Source: Bacteroidales bacterium (GTDB lineage: Bacteria > Bacteroidota > Bacteroidia > Bacteroidales > UBA932). From it: 37,579 nucleotides of DNA. Below are positions 1 through 8,015 of this stretch, one piece after another; within the stretch, counting starts at the first letter, position 1, and each line of letters starts with the position of its first letter. The stretch is from positions 1 to 37,579 of the forward strand of contig JAQVBQ010000016.1 in assembly GCA_028690215.1 (NCBI GenBank), given 5' to 3'. Made by a program: the position numbers and the translations under genes. The notes under the pieces are model-generated. The model saw nothing but the letters and a program-made list of their open reading frames with translations. It searched no databases and was not told the origin of the DNA.

Positions 1-930
1 GGCAAACTTAATTGCAATCTTGAAGCACTTGTTATTGGAGATAAAGTCTCTCATCTTTCAGAAGAGTTGTTCATGTATGGGGCAACAAAAATCCATCTGG
101 CAGAGGACTCTCGCCTTGAATTTTACAGGACACTCCCATATTCAGCCATAACTATCTCTCTTTTCAAGTCTGAACAACCGCAGATAGCTCTTTTTGGAGC
201 CACAAGCATAGGAAGAGATCTTGCACCGAGAGTATCCAGTGCTCTGACAAGCGGACTGACTGCCGATTGTACATCACTTGAGATTGGCGACCATCTTGAC
301 ACAAAAAGCGGCAAAGAGTACAAAGACCTTCTATACCAGATACGGCCGGCATTTGGAGGAAACATTATTGCAACTATCATCAATCCGGAACACAGACCAC
401 AAATGGCTACTGTAAGGGAGGGCGTAATGAAAAAGGTTGCATTGAACCAAGCCATAAATGGTGTTATAAGCAAGATTGACATCAACCCTATTCTGAATGA
501 TTCAGACTTTGTAGTTGAGATTATAAGACGCGACATCCAGGAGAGGAAGATTGACATCAAAGGTGCATCCATAATCGTTTCAGGAGGTTTTGGAGTAGGA
601 TCAAAGGAGAATTTCAACCAATTGTTTGAGTTGGCACACCTTTTAGGAGCCGAAGTAGGTGCCTCACGTGCTGCTGTAGATGCAGGATTTGCCGACCATG
701 CAAGACAAGTGGGACAGACAGGAGTCACAGTAAGACCTAAATTGTATATAGCTGTAGGGATATCGGGACAAATACAACATACTGCAGGGATGGATCAATC
801 CGCTATGATTATATCCATAAATAATGATCCAAACGCTCCTATAAACAATATAGCGGACTATGCAATCGTAGGAGATTTGAATGAAGTGCTCCCGAGAATG
901 ATAAAATCTTACAAGAAAAACATCAAATAG
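1..930 (+). CDS. etfA: Electron transfer flavoprotein subunit alpha (5'-truncated by window edge)
   Basis: This is the alpha subunit of the FAD-binding heterodimer that carries electrons between acyl-CoA dehydrogenases and other redox partners. The frame is open from base 1, so the real start lies upstream; 309 residues are visible and only a short N-terminal piece is missing compared with the usual length of about 320-340. The C-terminal FAD-binding domain is clear: IIVSGGFGVGSKENF, then GASRAAVDAGFADHARQVGQTG, LYIAVGISGQIQHTAGM, and the closing SINNDPNAPI...ADYAIVGDL. An internal TTG at 67 and ATG at 73 are not credible starts because the upstream codons read as normal EtfA sequence (LEALVIGDKV). 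The acyl-CoA dehydrogenase gene starts one base after the stop, so the two are surely co-transcribed, and etfB is expected just upstream of the window. Confidence 0.95.
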   Translation, partial: GKLNCNLEALVIGDKVSHLSEELFMYGATKIHLAEDSRLEFYRTLPYSAITISLFKSEQPQIALFGATSIGRDLAPRVSSALTSGLTADCTSLEIGDHLDTKSGKEYKDLLYQIRPAFGGNIIATIINPEHRPQMATVREGVMKKVALNQAINGVISKIDINPILNDSDFVVEIIRRDIQERKIDIKGASIIVSGGFGVGSKENFNQLFELAHLLGAEVGASRAAVDAGFADHARQVGQTGVTVRPKLYIAVGISGQIQHTAGMDQSAMIISINNDPNAPINNIADYAIVGDLNEVLPRMIKSYKKNIK

Positions 931-931
931 T

Positions 932-2659
932 ATGGCAAACTTTTATAAAGACAATAAAGATATACAGTTCCAGCTTTCTAATCCTCTGATGAAAAAGATC
1001 GTCAGACTCAAAGAACAGGATTTTACAGATGCGGGAAAATTCAATTATGCACCATGTACAGCTGAGGATGCGATTGATTCATATGACAAGGTAATGGAGA
1101 TCCTTGGTGAAATTTGCGGTGATATAATTGCACCAAACGCGGAAGAGGTGGACAAGGTGGGACCTCATCATGAAAACGGGAGAGTCACATATGCTCCCGG
1201 GACACAGCAAAACCAGGATGTCCTGACACAAGCCGGGCTTTATGGCATGTATCTTCCAAGAGAGTATGGCGGATTGAACTTCTCGATGATTCCATACATA
1301 ATGTCCGCCGAGATTGTCGGGAGGGCAGATGCGGGATTCTCGAATATCTGGGGTCTTCAGGACTGCGCAGAGACAATATATGAATTTGCCAGCAAGGAGA
1401 TTAAGGACGAGTTTCTGCCAAGAATCAACAATGGTGAGACATGCTCGATGGATTTGACGGAGCCGGATGCAGGAAGTGATCTGCAGGCTGTAATGCTCAA
1501 AGCCACCTATGATGAGAAGAGTGGAATGTGGAAACTAAACGGTGTCAAACGATTCATCACAAACGGAGATGCTCAGATTAAACTTGTATTGGCACGCTCA
1601 GAGGAGAATACCTCAGACGGCCGTGGACTCTCATATTTTGTACACGATCAGAAATGGGGAGGAGTACATGTAAGAAGAATCGAGAACAAGCTGGGTATCA
1701 AAGGATCACCTACATGTGAGCTCGTTTTCAACAACGCTCCTGCAAAACTTGTCGGAGAAAGGAGAATGGGCCTTATTAAATATGTAATGTCCCTGATGAA
1801 TGGAGCAAGACTCGGCGTTGCAGCACAGGCTGTCGGCATTTCCGATGCCGCTTACAGAGAGGCTCTTAAATACGCCAATGAGAGAAAGCAATTTGGCAAG
1901 GCAATCATTCAATTCCCTGCCGTTTACGAGATGCTTTCCATCATAAAGGCAAAACTCCAGGCTTCGAGGGCACTTCTGTATGAAACAACACGCTTTGTTG
2001 ATATATATAAGGCTTATAACATCATTTCCGAAACCAGAAAGCTGACTCCTGAAGAGAGAAACGAGGCAAAACAGTATCAACGTCTTGCCGATATGTTCAC
2101 CCCAATGGTAAAGATGACTGCATCGGAGTATAGTAACCAGAATGCCTATGATTCCCTTCAGATACACGGCGGTTCGGGCTTTATGAAGGATTACCCGATT
2201 GAAAGAATCTACAGAGATGCCAGAATAACCACGATTTACGAAGGCACTTCTCAGTTACAGGTAGTTGCTGCTCAAAGATATGTTACCAATGGAGCTTATC
2301 TTGCTCAAATAAAAGAGTATGAGAAAATTGAGCTCAGACCTGAATTCACACAACTGAAAAAGACTTTGGCTGCAATGACCGAGCAATACCAGCAGGCTGT
2401 AGCAATTGTTGCCGGCGGCGACAATGAATTCATTGATTTTCATGCCAGAAGGCTTGTAGAGATGGCTTCTCACATTGTGATGTCCTATTTGCTCATTATC
2501 GATGCTCAAAGAGACAAGATTTTTGAAGACTCTGCAGTTATATACACAAACAAAGCCAAAGCGTGGAATGATGAAAGATATTCATACATAACAGACTTTG
2601 CTGCGTGTGACATCAATCCATTCCTCTCTGTAAAAGAGGAGTTCTCAACTGAAGTTTAA
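932..2659 (+). CDS. Acyl-CoA dehydrogenase, long C-terminal form
   Basis: This FAD enzyme oxidises an acyl-CoA to the enoyl-CoA, or runs in reverse in fermenters, with ETF as electron partner. Visible motifs are LTEPDAGSD (about residues 175-183, flavin/substrate region), ERKQFGKAIIQFPAV (317-331), IHGGSGFMKDYPIERIYRDAR (from 411) and TTIYEGTSQLQ, whose Glu437 matches the catalytic base. At 575 residues it is longer than the usual 380. It carries an insert at about 352-390 (DIYKAYNII...TPEERNEAKQYQRLADMF) and an extra C-terminal helical domain, as in the long ACADs of Bacteroidota. It follows etfA by one base, so the partner is encoded in the same operon. Substrate chain length cannot be read from sequence; butyryl-CoA or a branched acyl-CoA are both plausible. 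Confidence 0.93.
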   Translation: MANFYKDNKDIQFQLSNPLMKKIVRLKEQDFTDAGKFNYAPCTAEDAIDSYDKVMEILGEICGDIIAPNAEEVDKVGPHHENGRVTYAPGTQQNQDVLTQAGLYGMYLPREYGGLNFSMIPYIMSAEIVGRADAGFSNIWGLQDCAETIYEFASKEIKDEFLPRINNGETCSMDLTEPDAGSDLQAVMLKATYDEKSGMWKLNGVKRFITNGDAQIKLVLARSEENTSDGRGLSYFVHDQKWGGVHVRRIENKLGIKGSPTCELVFNNAPAKLVGERRMGLIKYVMSLMNGARLGVAAQAVGISDAAYREALKYANERKQFGKAIIQFPAVYEMLSIIKAKLQASRALLYETTRFVDIYKAYNIISETRKLTPEERNEAKQYQRLADMFTPMVKMTASEYSNQNAYDSLQIHGGSGFMKDYPIERIYRDARITTIYEGTSQLQVVAAQRYVTNGAYLAQIKEYEKIELRPEFTQLKKTLAAMTEQYQQAVAIVAGGDNEFIDFHARRLVEMASHIVMSYLLIIDAQRDKIFEDSAVIYTNKAKAWNDERYSYITDFAACDINPFLSVKEEFSTEV

Positions 2660-2675
2660 TATTTACCTGTTATAT

Positions 2676-2729
2676 AAAACGGGCAGCCGGCTTGTATCAA
2701 TGTTGCTACATGGTCAGCTGCCCGGTTTT
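2676..2729 (+). terminator. Rho-independent terminator after the acyl-CoA dehydrogenase gene
   Basis: The arm AAAACGGGCAGC (2676-2687) pairs with GCTGCCCGGTTTT (2717-2729) with one bulged base. The stem is GC-rich and is followed by a T run, 17 bases after the stop codon of the gene ending at 2659. The loop is rather long (about 29 bases). Confidence 0.75.
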
Positions 2730-2789
2730 ATTGACACATTGACAAATCTCAATATAAACATATATCCATACAAAGTTTCATAAAATAAG

Positions 2790-2797
2790 TAACTTTG
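2790..2797 (+). promoter_or_regulatory. Bacteroidetes-type -7 promoter element for the 2817-6027 operon
   Basis: TAACTTTG matches the Bacteroidetes -7 consensus TAnnTTTG exactly and sits 19 bases before the ATG at 2817, just after a terminator. No clear -33 TTTG is seen at the expected spacing. Confidence 0.6.
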
Positions 2798-2816
2798 CGC
2801 GGATAAAAAGTATGCC

Positions 2817-4070
2817 ATGGAAAGCTCAATAAAGATTGTAACATTTGCCTCACCTTTACATGACACCACAAGTGTTATGGGATGCAGGGAGAACCTGATG
2901 AATGAGTTACGGTCATCTCATAAGGTTGAGTTCATTGACTGCAATAGTATTTCTGAAAAAAGTATCGAAAACGGATATATAATAGCATTCATTGCAACCG
3001 GAGGTGTTGAAGAGCAATTTAAGAGACTATGCAAATCTCTTTCACGTCCCGTATTGTTATTGAGTGACTCCTATCACAACTCTCTGGCTGCCTCTATGGA
3101 GATATCCACCTGGCTTTATCAGAACAAGGTTCCACACAGACATTTCAATTTTCCTATAGAACCTACAAGAAAATATCTTGATAAATTTGAGGAGTTGCTC
3201 TCAGTAATGTTCAAAATACAAGAGACATACAGTAAATTGGCAAAAATGAGGATAGGTCTGATAGGTGGAGAGTCTTCATGGCTGATCTCTTCTGCAGTAG
3301 AGTGTGATAATGTCAGTCAGAAATATGGGACAACATTTCTGAATATATCTATTTCAGAGGTTGAAAAAAGGTACAAATCGACATCTCTTTCAGAAGACCT
3401 GAAAAACAGGGCACAATCTCTCTCCGGGACTCTTTGTAAAGGCTCATCGACAAACGATGTAGAAGAAGCCCTCAAGATGTATTCCGCTATAAAAGAGATT
3501 GTAAATGAATATTCGCTTGATGCGCTGACTATAAAATGTTTTGATCTTCTGGAAAGTTGCAGCACCACATCTTGTCTTGCTCTCTCCATGCTCAATGACG
3601 AGGGTATAATTTCAGGGTGTGAAGGAGATATTCCATCCTTATGGTCTATGATTCTTGCGCGCCTCCTTTGTGATTCGGCTTCTTTCATGTCAAATCCCTC
3701 TTCTATCGAAAGGGCTGACAAAAGTATCGATTTTGCTCATTGCACGGCCCCATTGTCAATGGGAAGGAAATTCATGCTCTCCTCCCATTATGAGTCCAAA
3801 CTGGGAATTGGCGTATCATTGAAGCTGCCTCTTGATAAATTCACATTGTTCAAGTGTGGAGGACCCCTGCTCGATCGTCACTTTGCCTTCAATGGTGAGA
3901 TAATTCAGAATACAACCGTCGTTGAGAGATGCAGGACTCAGGTCAAGTATCAATTCAGCGATATTGAAGAGATAGATCGGTATCTTGATTCTCATCTGGG
4001 TAATCATTCTATACTGATATCGGGATGGCATAAAGATATAATCGACACATTTTTCAGCACAATAGGATAG
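2817..4070 (+). CDS. L-fucose/L-arabinose isomerase-like fold protein, function unknown
   Basis: The 417-residue protein looks like the short relatives of L-fucose/L-arabinose isomerases. The resemblance rests on IGLIGGESSW (about 146-155), KCFDLL (240-245), NDEGIISGCEGDIPS (260-274), which resembles the metal-binding Glu segment of the sugar isomerases, and FAHCTAP (306-312) with a possible metal-ligand His. These proteins lack the long N-terminal region of true FucI (about 590 residues), and their substrate is generally not known. The gene leads a four-gene operon and ends 3 bases before the DUF2520 gene. Nothing nearby suggests fucose or arabinose use, so a role on another sugar or sugar phosphate is possible. 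I recognise the family from motifs only, not from an alignment. Confidence 0.6.
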   Translation: MESSIKIVTFASPLHDTTSVMGCRENLMNELRSSHKVEFIDCNSISEKSIENGYIIAFIATGGVEEQFKRLCKSLSRPVLLLSDSYHNSLAASMEISTWLYQNKVPHRHFNFPIEPTRKYLDKFEELLSVMFKIQETYSKLAKMRIGLIGGESSWLISSAVECDNVSQKYGTTFLNISISEVEKRYKSTSLSEDLKNRAQSLSGTLCKGSSTNDVEEALKMYSAIKEIVNEYSLDALTIKCFDLLESCSTTSCLALSMLNDEGIISGCEGDIPSLWSMILARLLCDSASFMSNPSSIERADKSIDFAHCTAPLSMGRKFMLSSHYESKLGIGVSLKLPLDKFTLFKCGGPLLDRHFAFNGEIIQNTTVVERCRTQVKYQFSDIEEIDRYLDSHLGNHSILISGWHKDIIDTFFSTIG

Positions 4071-4073
4071 CGT

Positions 4074-4907
4074 ATGTATAGAATATCAATATGGGGAACG
4101 GGAAATGTAGCATATAGGCTGTCACTTGCACTTAAGGCAGCCGGCCATCCGATACCATATATCTGCGGAAGAAACGAAGAGTCTGGGAAAAAGCTTGTCC
4201 ATATACTGAATAAAAGCGACAACAACCCACATAAGATTGCAGATGAGACTCTGTTTACAAAGGATTTTACCCTGCTTAAGGAATCAGATGTAATTATACT
4301 GGCTGTTTCGGACAAAGCAATAAAACCTCTTGCGGAGGAGTTGTCAGGAGAAGTTCTGAAGGGTAACAAGATTCCCTTGTTAGTACATACAAGCGGGGCA
4401 ACATCCATTGAAGCACTTGACTCCTACCCTTATAATGGAGTTTTTTATCCATTAATGACATTGAGCAAGATAAAACCCGTTGATTTCAGGTTAGTTCCGT
4501 TTTTGATTGAATCCTCAGCCAGAGAGGGCGAGGAGATTCTTGCCGGAATTGTATATTCGTTGGGTGCAGAGCATAAAATATCCACATCGGAGGAGAGGTT
4601 GAAATTACATCTGGCTGCCGTTTATGTCAGCAATTTTGTAAACTACCTTGTAGGGCTGGCTTTTGATTTATCCATTCCCAATCAGGTATTGCTTACACCA
4701 CTTGCTATTGAAACAGTAAGAAAGGCGTTTTTGTACGAGCATCCCTCTCTGGTTCAGACAGGACCGGCAAAAAGGGGTGATATGGAAACAATTGAAAAAC
4801 ACCTTAAGTTACTAGAGGGGAAGGATGAACATAAACTGGTATATGAAACCCTTTCAAAATTGATTAAAGAACAGAAGAAAAAAACAACACATAATGTCAA
4901 ATTATAA
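4074..4907 (+). CDS. Rossmann-like and DUF2520 domain protein (putative NAD(P)-dependent reductase)
   Basis: The N-terminus MYRISIWGTGNVAYRL holds a dinucleotide-binding GxGxxA turn (residues 8-13). Further along are SDVIILAVSDKAI and LLVHTSGATSIEAL, then the C-terminal all-helical DUF2520 block (HLAAVYVSNFVNYLVGLA...PLAIETVRKAF...QTGPAKRGD). The shape resembles pyrroline-5-carboxylate reductase and F420-dependent NADP reductase, but the reaction is not known. It starts 3 bases after the gene upstream and overlaps the KdsC-like gene by 14 bases, pointing to translational coupling. Pairing of DUF2520 with KdsC-like and Maf genes is, from memory, common in Bacteroidales. Confidence 0.8.
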   Translation: MYRISIWGTGNVAYRLSLALKAAGHPIPYICGRNEESGKKLVHILNKSDNNPHKIADETLFTKDFTLLKESDVIILAVSDKAIKPLAEELSGEVLKGNKIPLLVHTSGATSIEALDSYPYNGVFYPLMTLSKIKPVDFRLVPFLIESSAREGEEILAGIVYSLGAEHKISTSEERLKLHLAAVYVSNFVNYLVGLAFDLSIPNQVLLTPLAIETVRKAFLYEHPSLVQTGPAKRGDMETIEKHLKLLEGKDEHKLVYETLSKLIKEQKKKTTHNVKL

Positions 4908-5424
4908 ATACAAATTATCGTCAATTAAGGCTTTTGCGTTTGATGTTGACGGAGTTTTCACCGATGGGACAGTCCTTGCGACAGATAGCGGTGACCTTCT
5001 GAGATGCCATAATGCAAAAGATGGTTTTGCAGTAAGAATGGCTATTTTGAATGACTATCCGGTGGCAATTATCACAGGAGGTTCTTCAAACAGCATTATA
5101 AACAGGTTCAAACAGGTAGGAATAGAGCGGGAAGACATATATCTGGGTTCTCATTATAAAATACCGGATTTTCTTGACTTTTGTGACCGGCACAAAATCA
5201 GGCCAGACGAAGTCCTTTTTATGGGAGACGACATTCCTGACATTGGAATTCTGAAAGAGTGCGGGCTGGCCACTTGCCCGGCAGACGCAGTGAATGAGGT
5301 TAAAGAGATATGCGAGTACATATCGAGTTATCCTGGTGGCAAAGGTTGTGTAAGAGATGTCATTGAACAGGTTTTGAAGATTCAGGAAAACTGGAATGCA
5401 AATCCTGAAGCATATTCAGGTTAG
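4894..5424 (+). CDS. kdsC: KdsC-like HAD phosphatase
   Basis: A short HAD hydrolase without a cap domain, 176 residues long and matching the tetrameric KdsC/YrbI group. Motif I is DVDGVFTDG (17-25, nucleophile and acid Asp), motif II is IITGG (59-63) and motif IV is GDDIPD (111-116); ADAVNEVKEICEYISSYPGGKGCVRDVIE is typical of KdsC C-termini. KdsC removes the phosphate from KDO-8-phosphate in lipopolysaccharide core synthesis in the cytoplasm. No other KDO gene is in the window, so assignment rests on family alone and another sugar-phosphate substrate cannot be excluded. The start lies inside the end of the DUF2520 gene (14-base overlap), and the maf gene follows 9 bases later. Confidence 0.8.
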   Translation: MSNYKYKLSSIKAFAFDVDGVFTDGTVLATDSGDLLRCHNAKDGFAVRMAILNDYPVAIITGGSSNSIINRFKQVGIEREDIYLGSHYKIPDFLDFCDRHKIRPDEVLFMGDDIPDIGILKECGLATCPADAVNEVKEICEYISSYPGGKGCVRDVIEQVLKIQENWNANPEAYSG

Positions 5425-5433
5425 GAATTCGCC

Positions 5434-6027
5434 ATGCTTAAGGAATTGCTTTCAAACAAAAGGCTCGTTCTTGCATCATCATCACCAAGAAGGAGGCTAC
5501 TGCTGGAGGGGGTTGATCTGGAATTTACGGTAGAGGTCAATAATGATATACCGGAAGATTTTGAATCCTCAATGGACATCAATGTGGTGCCGGAACATCT
5601 TGCAAGGTTGAAATCAGCAGGTTTCGGCCGCAGGCTCAGTGACTCGGAAATTCTTGTAACAGCAGACACCATGGTGTTATGCGGGGGAAAGATTCTGGGA
5701 AAACCGAAGGATAGATCCGATGCATTCCAAATGTTGAAAATGTTGTCAGGGAATAAACACAACGTTCTTACGGGTGTGTGTATCAGAGACAATTACAAAG
5801 AGAGAGCCTTCACATCTGAAACTACAGTTTACTTCAGGGAGTTAAAGGATGATGAGATATATTATTACATCGACAATTATGCTCCGTATGATAAAGCGGG
5901 GGCATATGGAGCACAGGATTGGATAGGATACGTCGGAATCAGCCGAATTGAAGGCTCTTACTTCAATGTAATGGGATTACCGATACAAAGGCTCTGTACG
6001 GAACTTGAGCATTTTTTATCGGACTAA
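5434..6027 (+). CDS. maf: Maf-family nucleoside triphosphate pyrophosphatase
   Basis: Maf proteins hydrolyse dTTP/UTP or modified nucleotides to monophosphates, acting as house-cleaning enzymes. All signature blocks are present: LASSSPRRRLLLEG (13-26), VTADTMV with the catalytic Asp78, LGKPKDRSDAFQMLKMLSG, APYDKAGAYGAQDW (150-163) and EGSYFNVMGLP (173-183). The QDW plus EGSYFNVMGLP pattern fits the YhdE-type dTTP/UTP pyrophosphatase. Length (197) is normal. It is the last gene of the operon starting at 2817, and its 3' end overlaps the convergent recQ 3' end by 12 bases, leaving no room for a separate terminator. Confidence 0.92.
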   Translation: MLKELLSNKRLVLASSSPRRRLLLEGVDLEFTVEVNNDIPEDFESSMDINVVPEHLARLKSAGFGRRLSDSEILVTADTMVLCGGKILGKPKDRSDAFQMLKMLSGNKHNVLTGVCIRDNYKERAFTSETTVYFRELKDDEIYYYIDNYAPYDKAGAYGAQDWIGYVGISRIEGSYFNVMGLPIQRLCTELEHFLSD

Positions 6028-7917
6028 TGTGTATTTTCCGTAAATCTCCCGGATAATGCCTCTGTCTATCATGTCCCTCAATATCTCAATATAGAGGTTG
6101 CTCCCTTCTCCCATACCAGCGCTTATTTCATCAAGGGAGAGAGGTGATTCCGAAAGCATGTCCCGGAGTTTATCCTCGATTACTTTATCAGATTGTCTTA
6201 TATCTTCATTCCTTTTATTAGCAATGCAGACATCACAAGCCCCGCAATCATCCGCTCCGCGTTGTCCGAAATAATTAAGAAGCATAACAGATCTGCAGAC
6301 ATTTGTCGTTGTAACATAATCTATCATGCTCTCAACCCTTTTCTGATAACTCCCCTTTCTTTTTTTATAGTTCTCCTCCGAAAAGAGAAGTCCTCTGTTT
6401 TCAAGTCTCTCTACCCTTAAAATAAGCAAAGGAGATCTCACTGCCGGTATGTAATCTATGACATGCATCCTTGAGAGCATAATCAGATTTGCTGTTATGT
6501 TTGCCTTGTTGTTTCTTGAAACTCTGGCTATATATTCCTCATCTATAGGAACAAAAGCAGAAAACAGTGATGTGTATAGCCTCATAAGTATCTTCACAAA
6601 TGAATCAAGAGTGCTGTTTTTAAGCTGAATTTTATATAGCTCGTCCCTTGAAACAGTAAACATAATTCTTGATGGGTTTTCCAACTCCTCAGTCAACTCC
6701 CAATACCCCTCTCCTTCAATATACTTTATCGCATGATAAGCATTGACAAGGTGTAACCTCTCCTTCTGAGCAAAGTCACTGAGGTTGAACTTTATTACAT
6801 CTCCCTTACCTGTGCCGTAATCGTAGCCGATATAGTTGAATAACCTCTGGTATACCTCCTTCAGATATTCAAACGAAGGGAATGTCACCTCCATTATCTG
6901 TTTAATCCTCTTTATATCCCGTCTGTTCCATAAAAGTATTGCATAAGAGCGTTTCCCGTCCCTTCCTGCTCTTCCTGCTTCCTGAAAGTAAGCCTCTGCA
7001 GATTCAGTAAGATCAAAGTGGCAGACAAACCTGACATCGGGTTTATCAATGCCCATACCAAAGGCATTGGTGGCAACAATCACCCTTGTCTCCCCCTTCA
7101 TCCATGAATCCTGTTTTTTTGATCTCTCAGAAGCCTCATATCCGGCATGGTATGAATCGGCATTTATCCCTTGAGCATTTAAAAATGCAGCTGTCTCCTC
7201 TGCCCTTTTCCTTTCACGTACATATACAATTCCCGAACCATGTACCGAAAGTGCAATTTTTAACAACTGTCCGCTTTTATCCTCTGTCTCTCTTACCACA
7301 TAAGAGAGATTCTTTCTCTCAAAACTTGATTTAAGAAGGTTCTCCTTTCTGAAACCCAGCTGCTTCATAATGTCTCCCGCAACATCAGGCGTTGCCGTAG
7401 CTGTAAGGGCTATTACGGGAACATCTCCGGTCAGTTCTCTTATATCCCTGATCAGAAGGTAATCCGGACGAAAATCATAGCCCCATTGGGATATGCAGTG
7501 CGCCTCATCGACAACCAGAAAGTTTATGCTCATTCTGGATATCCTGACCTTGACCATTTCACTTTGTAACCTTTCAGGCGAGAGATATAGAAACTTGTAA
7601 TCACCGAATATTGCGTTGTCCAAAGTATAGTCTACCTCATTCCTGGTCATACCGGAATGCACGCAGATTGCCTTGATTCCCCGTTTCTGGAGATTTTCCA
7701 CCTGATCCTTCATCAGTGCAATCAACGGTGTTACAACCAGGCATATCCCATCACACATCATCGCTGGTATCTGGAAACAGAGTGATTTTCCACCCCCGGT
7801 AGGAAGAAGGGCAAGAGTGTCCAAACCGCTGACAGCAGATTGAATTATATCCTCCTGCATAGGCCGGAACTGGTCATAACCCCAATATTTCTTTAATATT
7901 TCAAGTGCACTTTCCAT
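6016..7917 (-). CDS. recQ: RecQ-family ATP-dependent DNA helicase
   Basis: An SF2 3'-5' DNA helicase for repair and fork rescue. It has the RecQ motif 0 (FRPMQEDII, 17-25), Walker A LLPTGGGKS (37-45), VVDEAHCISQWGYDFRP with the DEAH box at 137-140, LTATATPDV, and AGRAGRDG (314-321). A four-cysteine zinc site is formed by Cys541, 558, 561 and 564 (CRSVMLLNYFGQ...CGACDVC). The order is unusual compared with E. coli RecQ, where the zinc site follows the helicase core at about 380-403; here roughly 200 extra residues separate them. There is no recognisable HRDC domain; the end (SPLSLDEISAGMG...YIEILRDMIDRGIIREIYGKYTLVR) looks like a small winged helix. The length (633) is complete. Confidence 0.93.
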   Translation of the reverse strand: MESALEILKKYWGYDQFRPMQEDIIQSAVSGLDTLALLPTGGGKSLCFQIPAMMCDGICLVVTPLIALMKDQVENLQKRGIKAICVHSGMTRNEVDYTLDNAIFGDYKFLYLSPERLQSEMVKVRISRMSINFLVVDEAHCISQWGYDFRPDYLLIRDIRELTGDVPVIALTATATPDVAGDIMKQLGFRKENLLKSSFERKNLSYVVRETEDKSGQLLKIALSVHGSGIVYVRERKRAEETAAFLNAQGINADSYHAGYEASERSKKQDSWMKGETRVIVATNAFGMGIDKPDVRFVCHFDLTESAEAYFQEAGRAGRDGKRSYAILLWNRRDIKRIKQIMEVTFPSFEYLKEVYQRLFNYIGYDYGTGKGDVIKFNLSDFAQKERLHLVNAYHAIKYIEGEGYWELTEELENPSRIMFTVSRDELYKIQLKNSTLDSFVKILMRLYTSLFSAFVPIDEEYIARVSRNNKANITANLIMLSRMHVIDYIPAVRSPLLILRVERLENRGLLFSEENYKKRKGSYQKRVESMIDYVTTTNVCRSVMLLNYFGQRGADDCGACDVCIANKRNEDIRQSDKVIEDKLRDMLSESPLSLDEISAGMGEGSNLYIEILRDMIDRGIIREIYGKYTLVR

Positions 7918-8015
7918 TGAACTTTATGGCCTGATTTTTGTTGCTAAATTAAGCATTTTTGTCCATATTAAAGATAGTGAAAAATATGCGTATTAATAAT
8001 AAATTCAAATAATCT

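Noticed and set aside
123-728. Long minus-strand open frame opposite etfA (201 codons)
   Set aside because: It is fully antisense to clearly conserved EtfA sequence and its translation has no recognisable motif; a shadow frame.
1706-2167. 153-codon minus-strand frame opposite the acyl-CoA dehydrogenase
   Set aside because: No motif, no promoter and full overlap with a conserved enzyme.
7944-7961. Possible promoter elements between recQ and pckA (TAATTTAG on minus, CATTTTTG on plus)
   Set aside because: Each deviates from TAnnTTTG and the spacing to a -33 TTTG is wrong, so neither is good enough to list as a feature.
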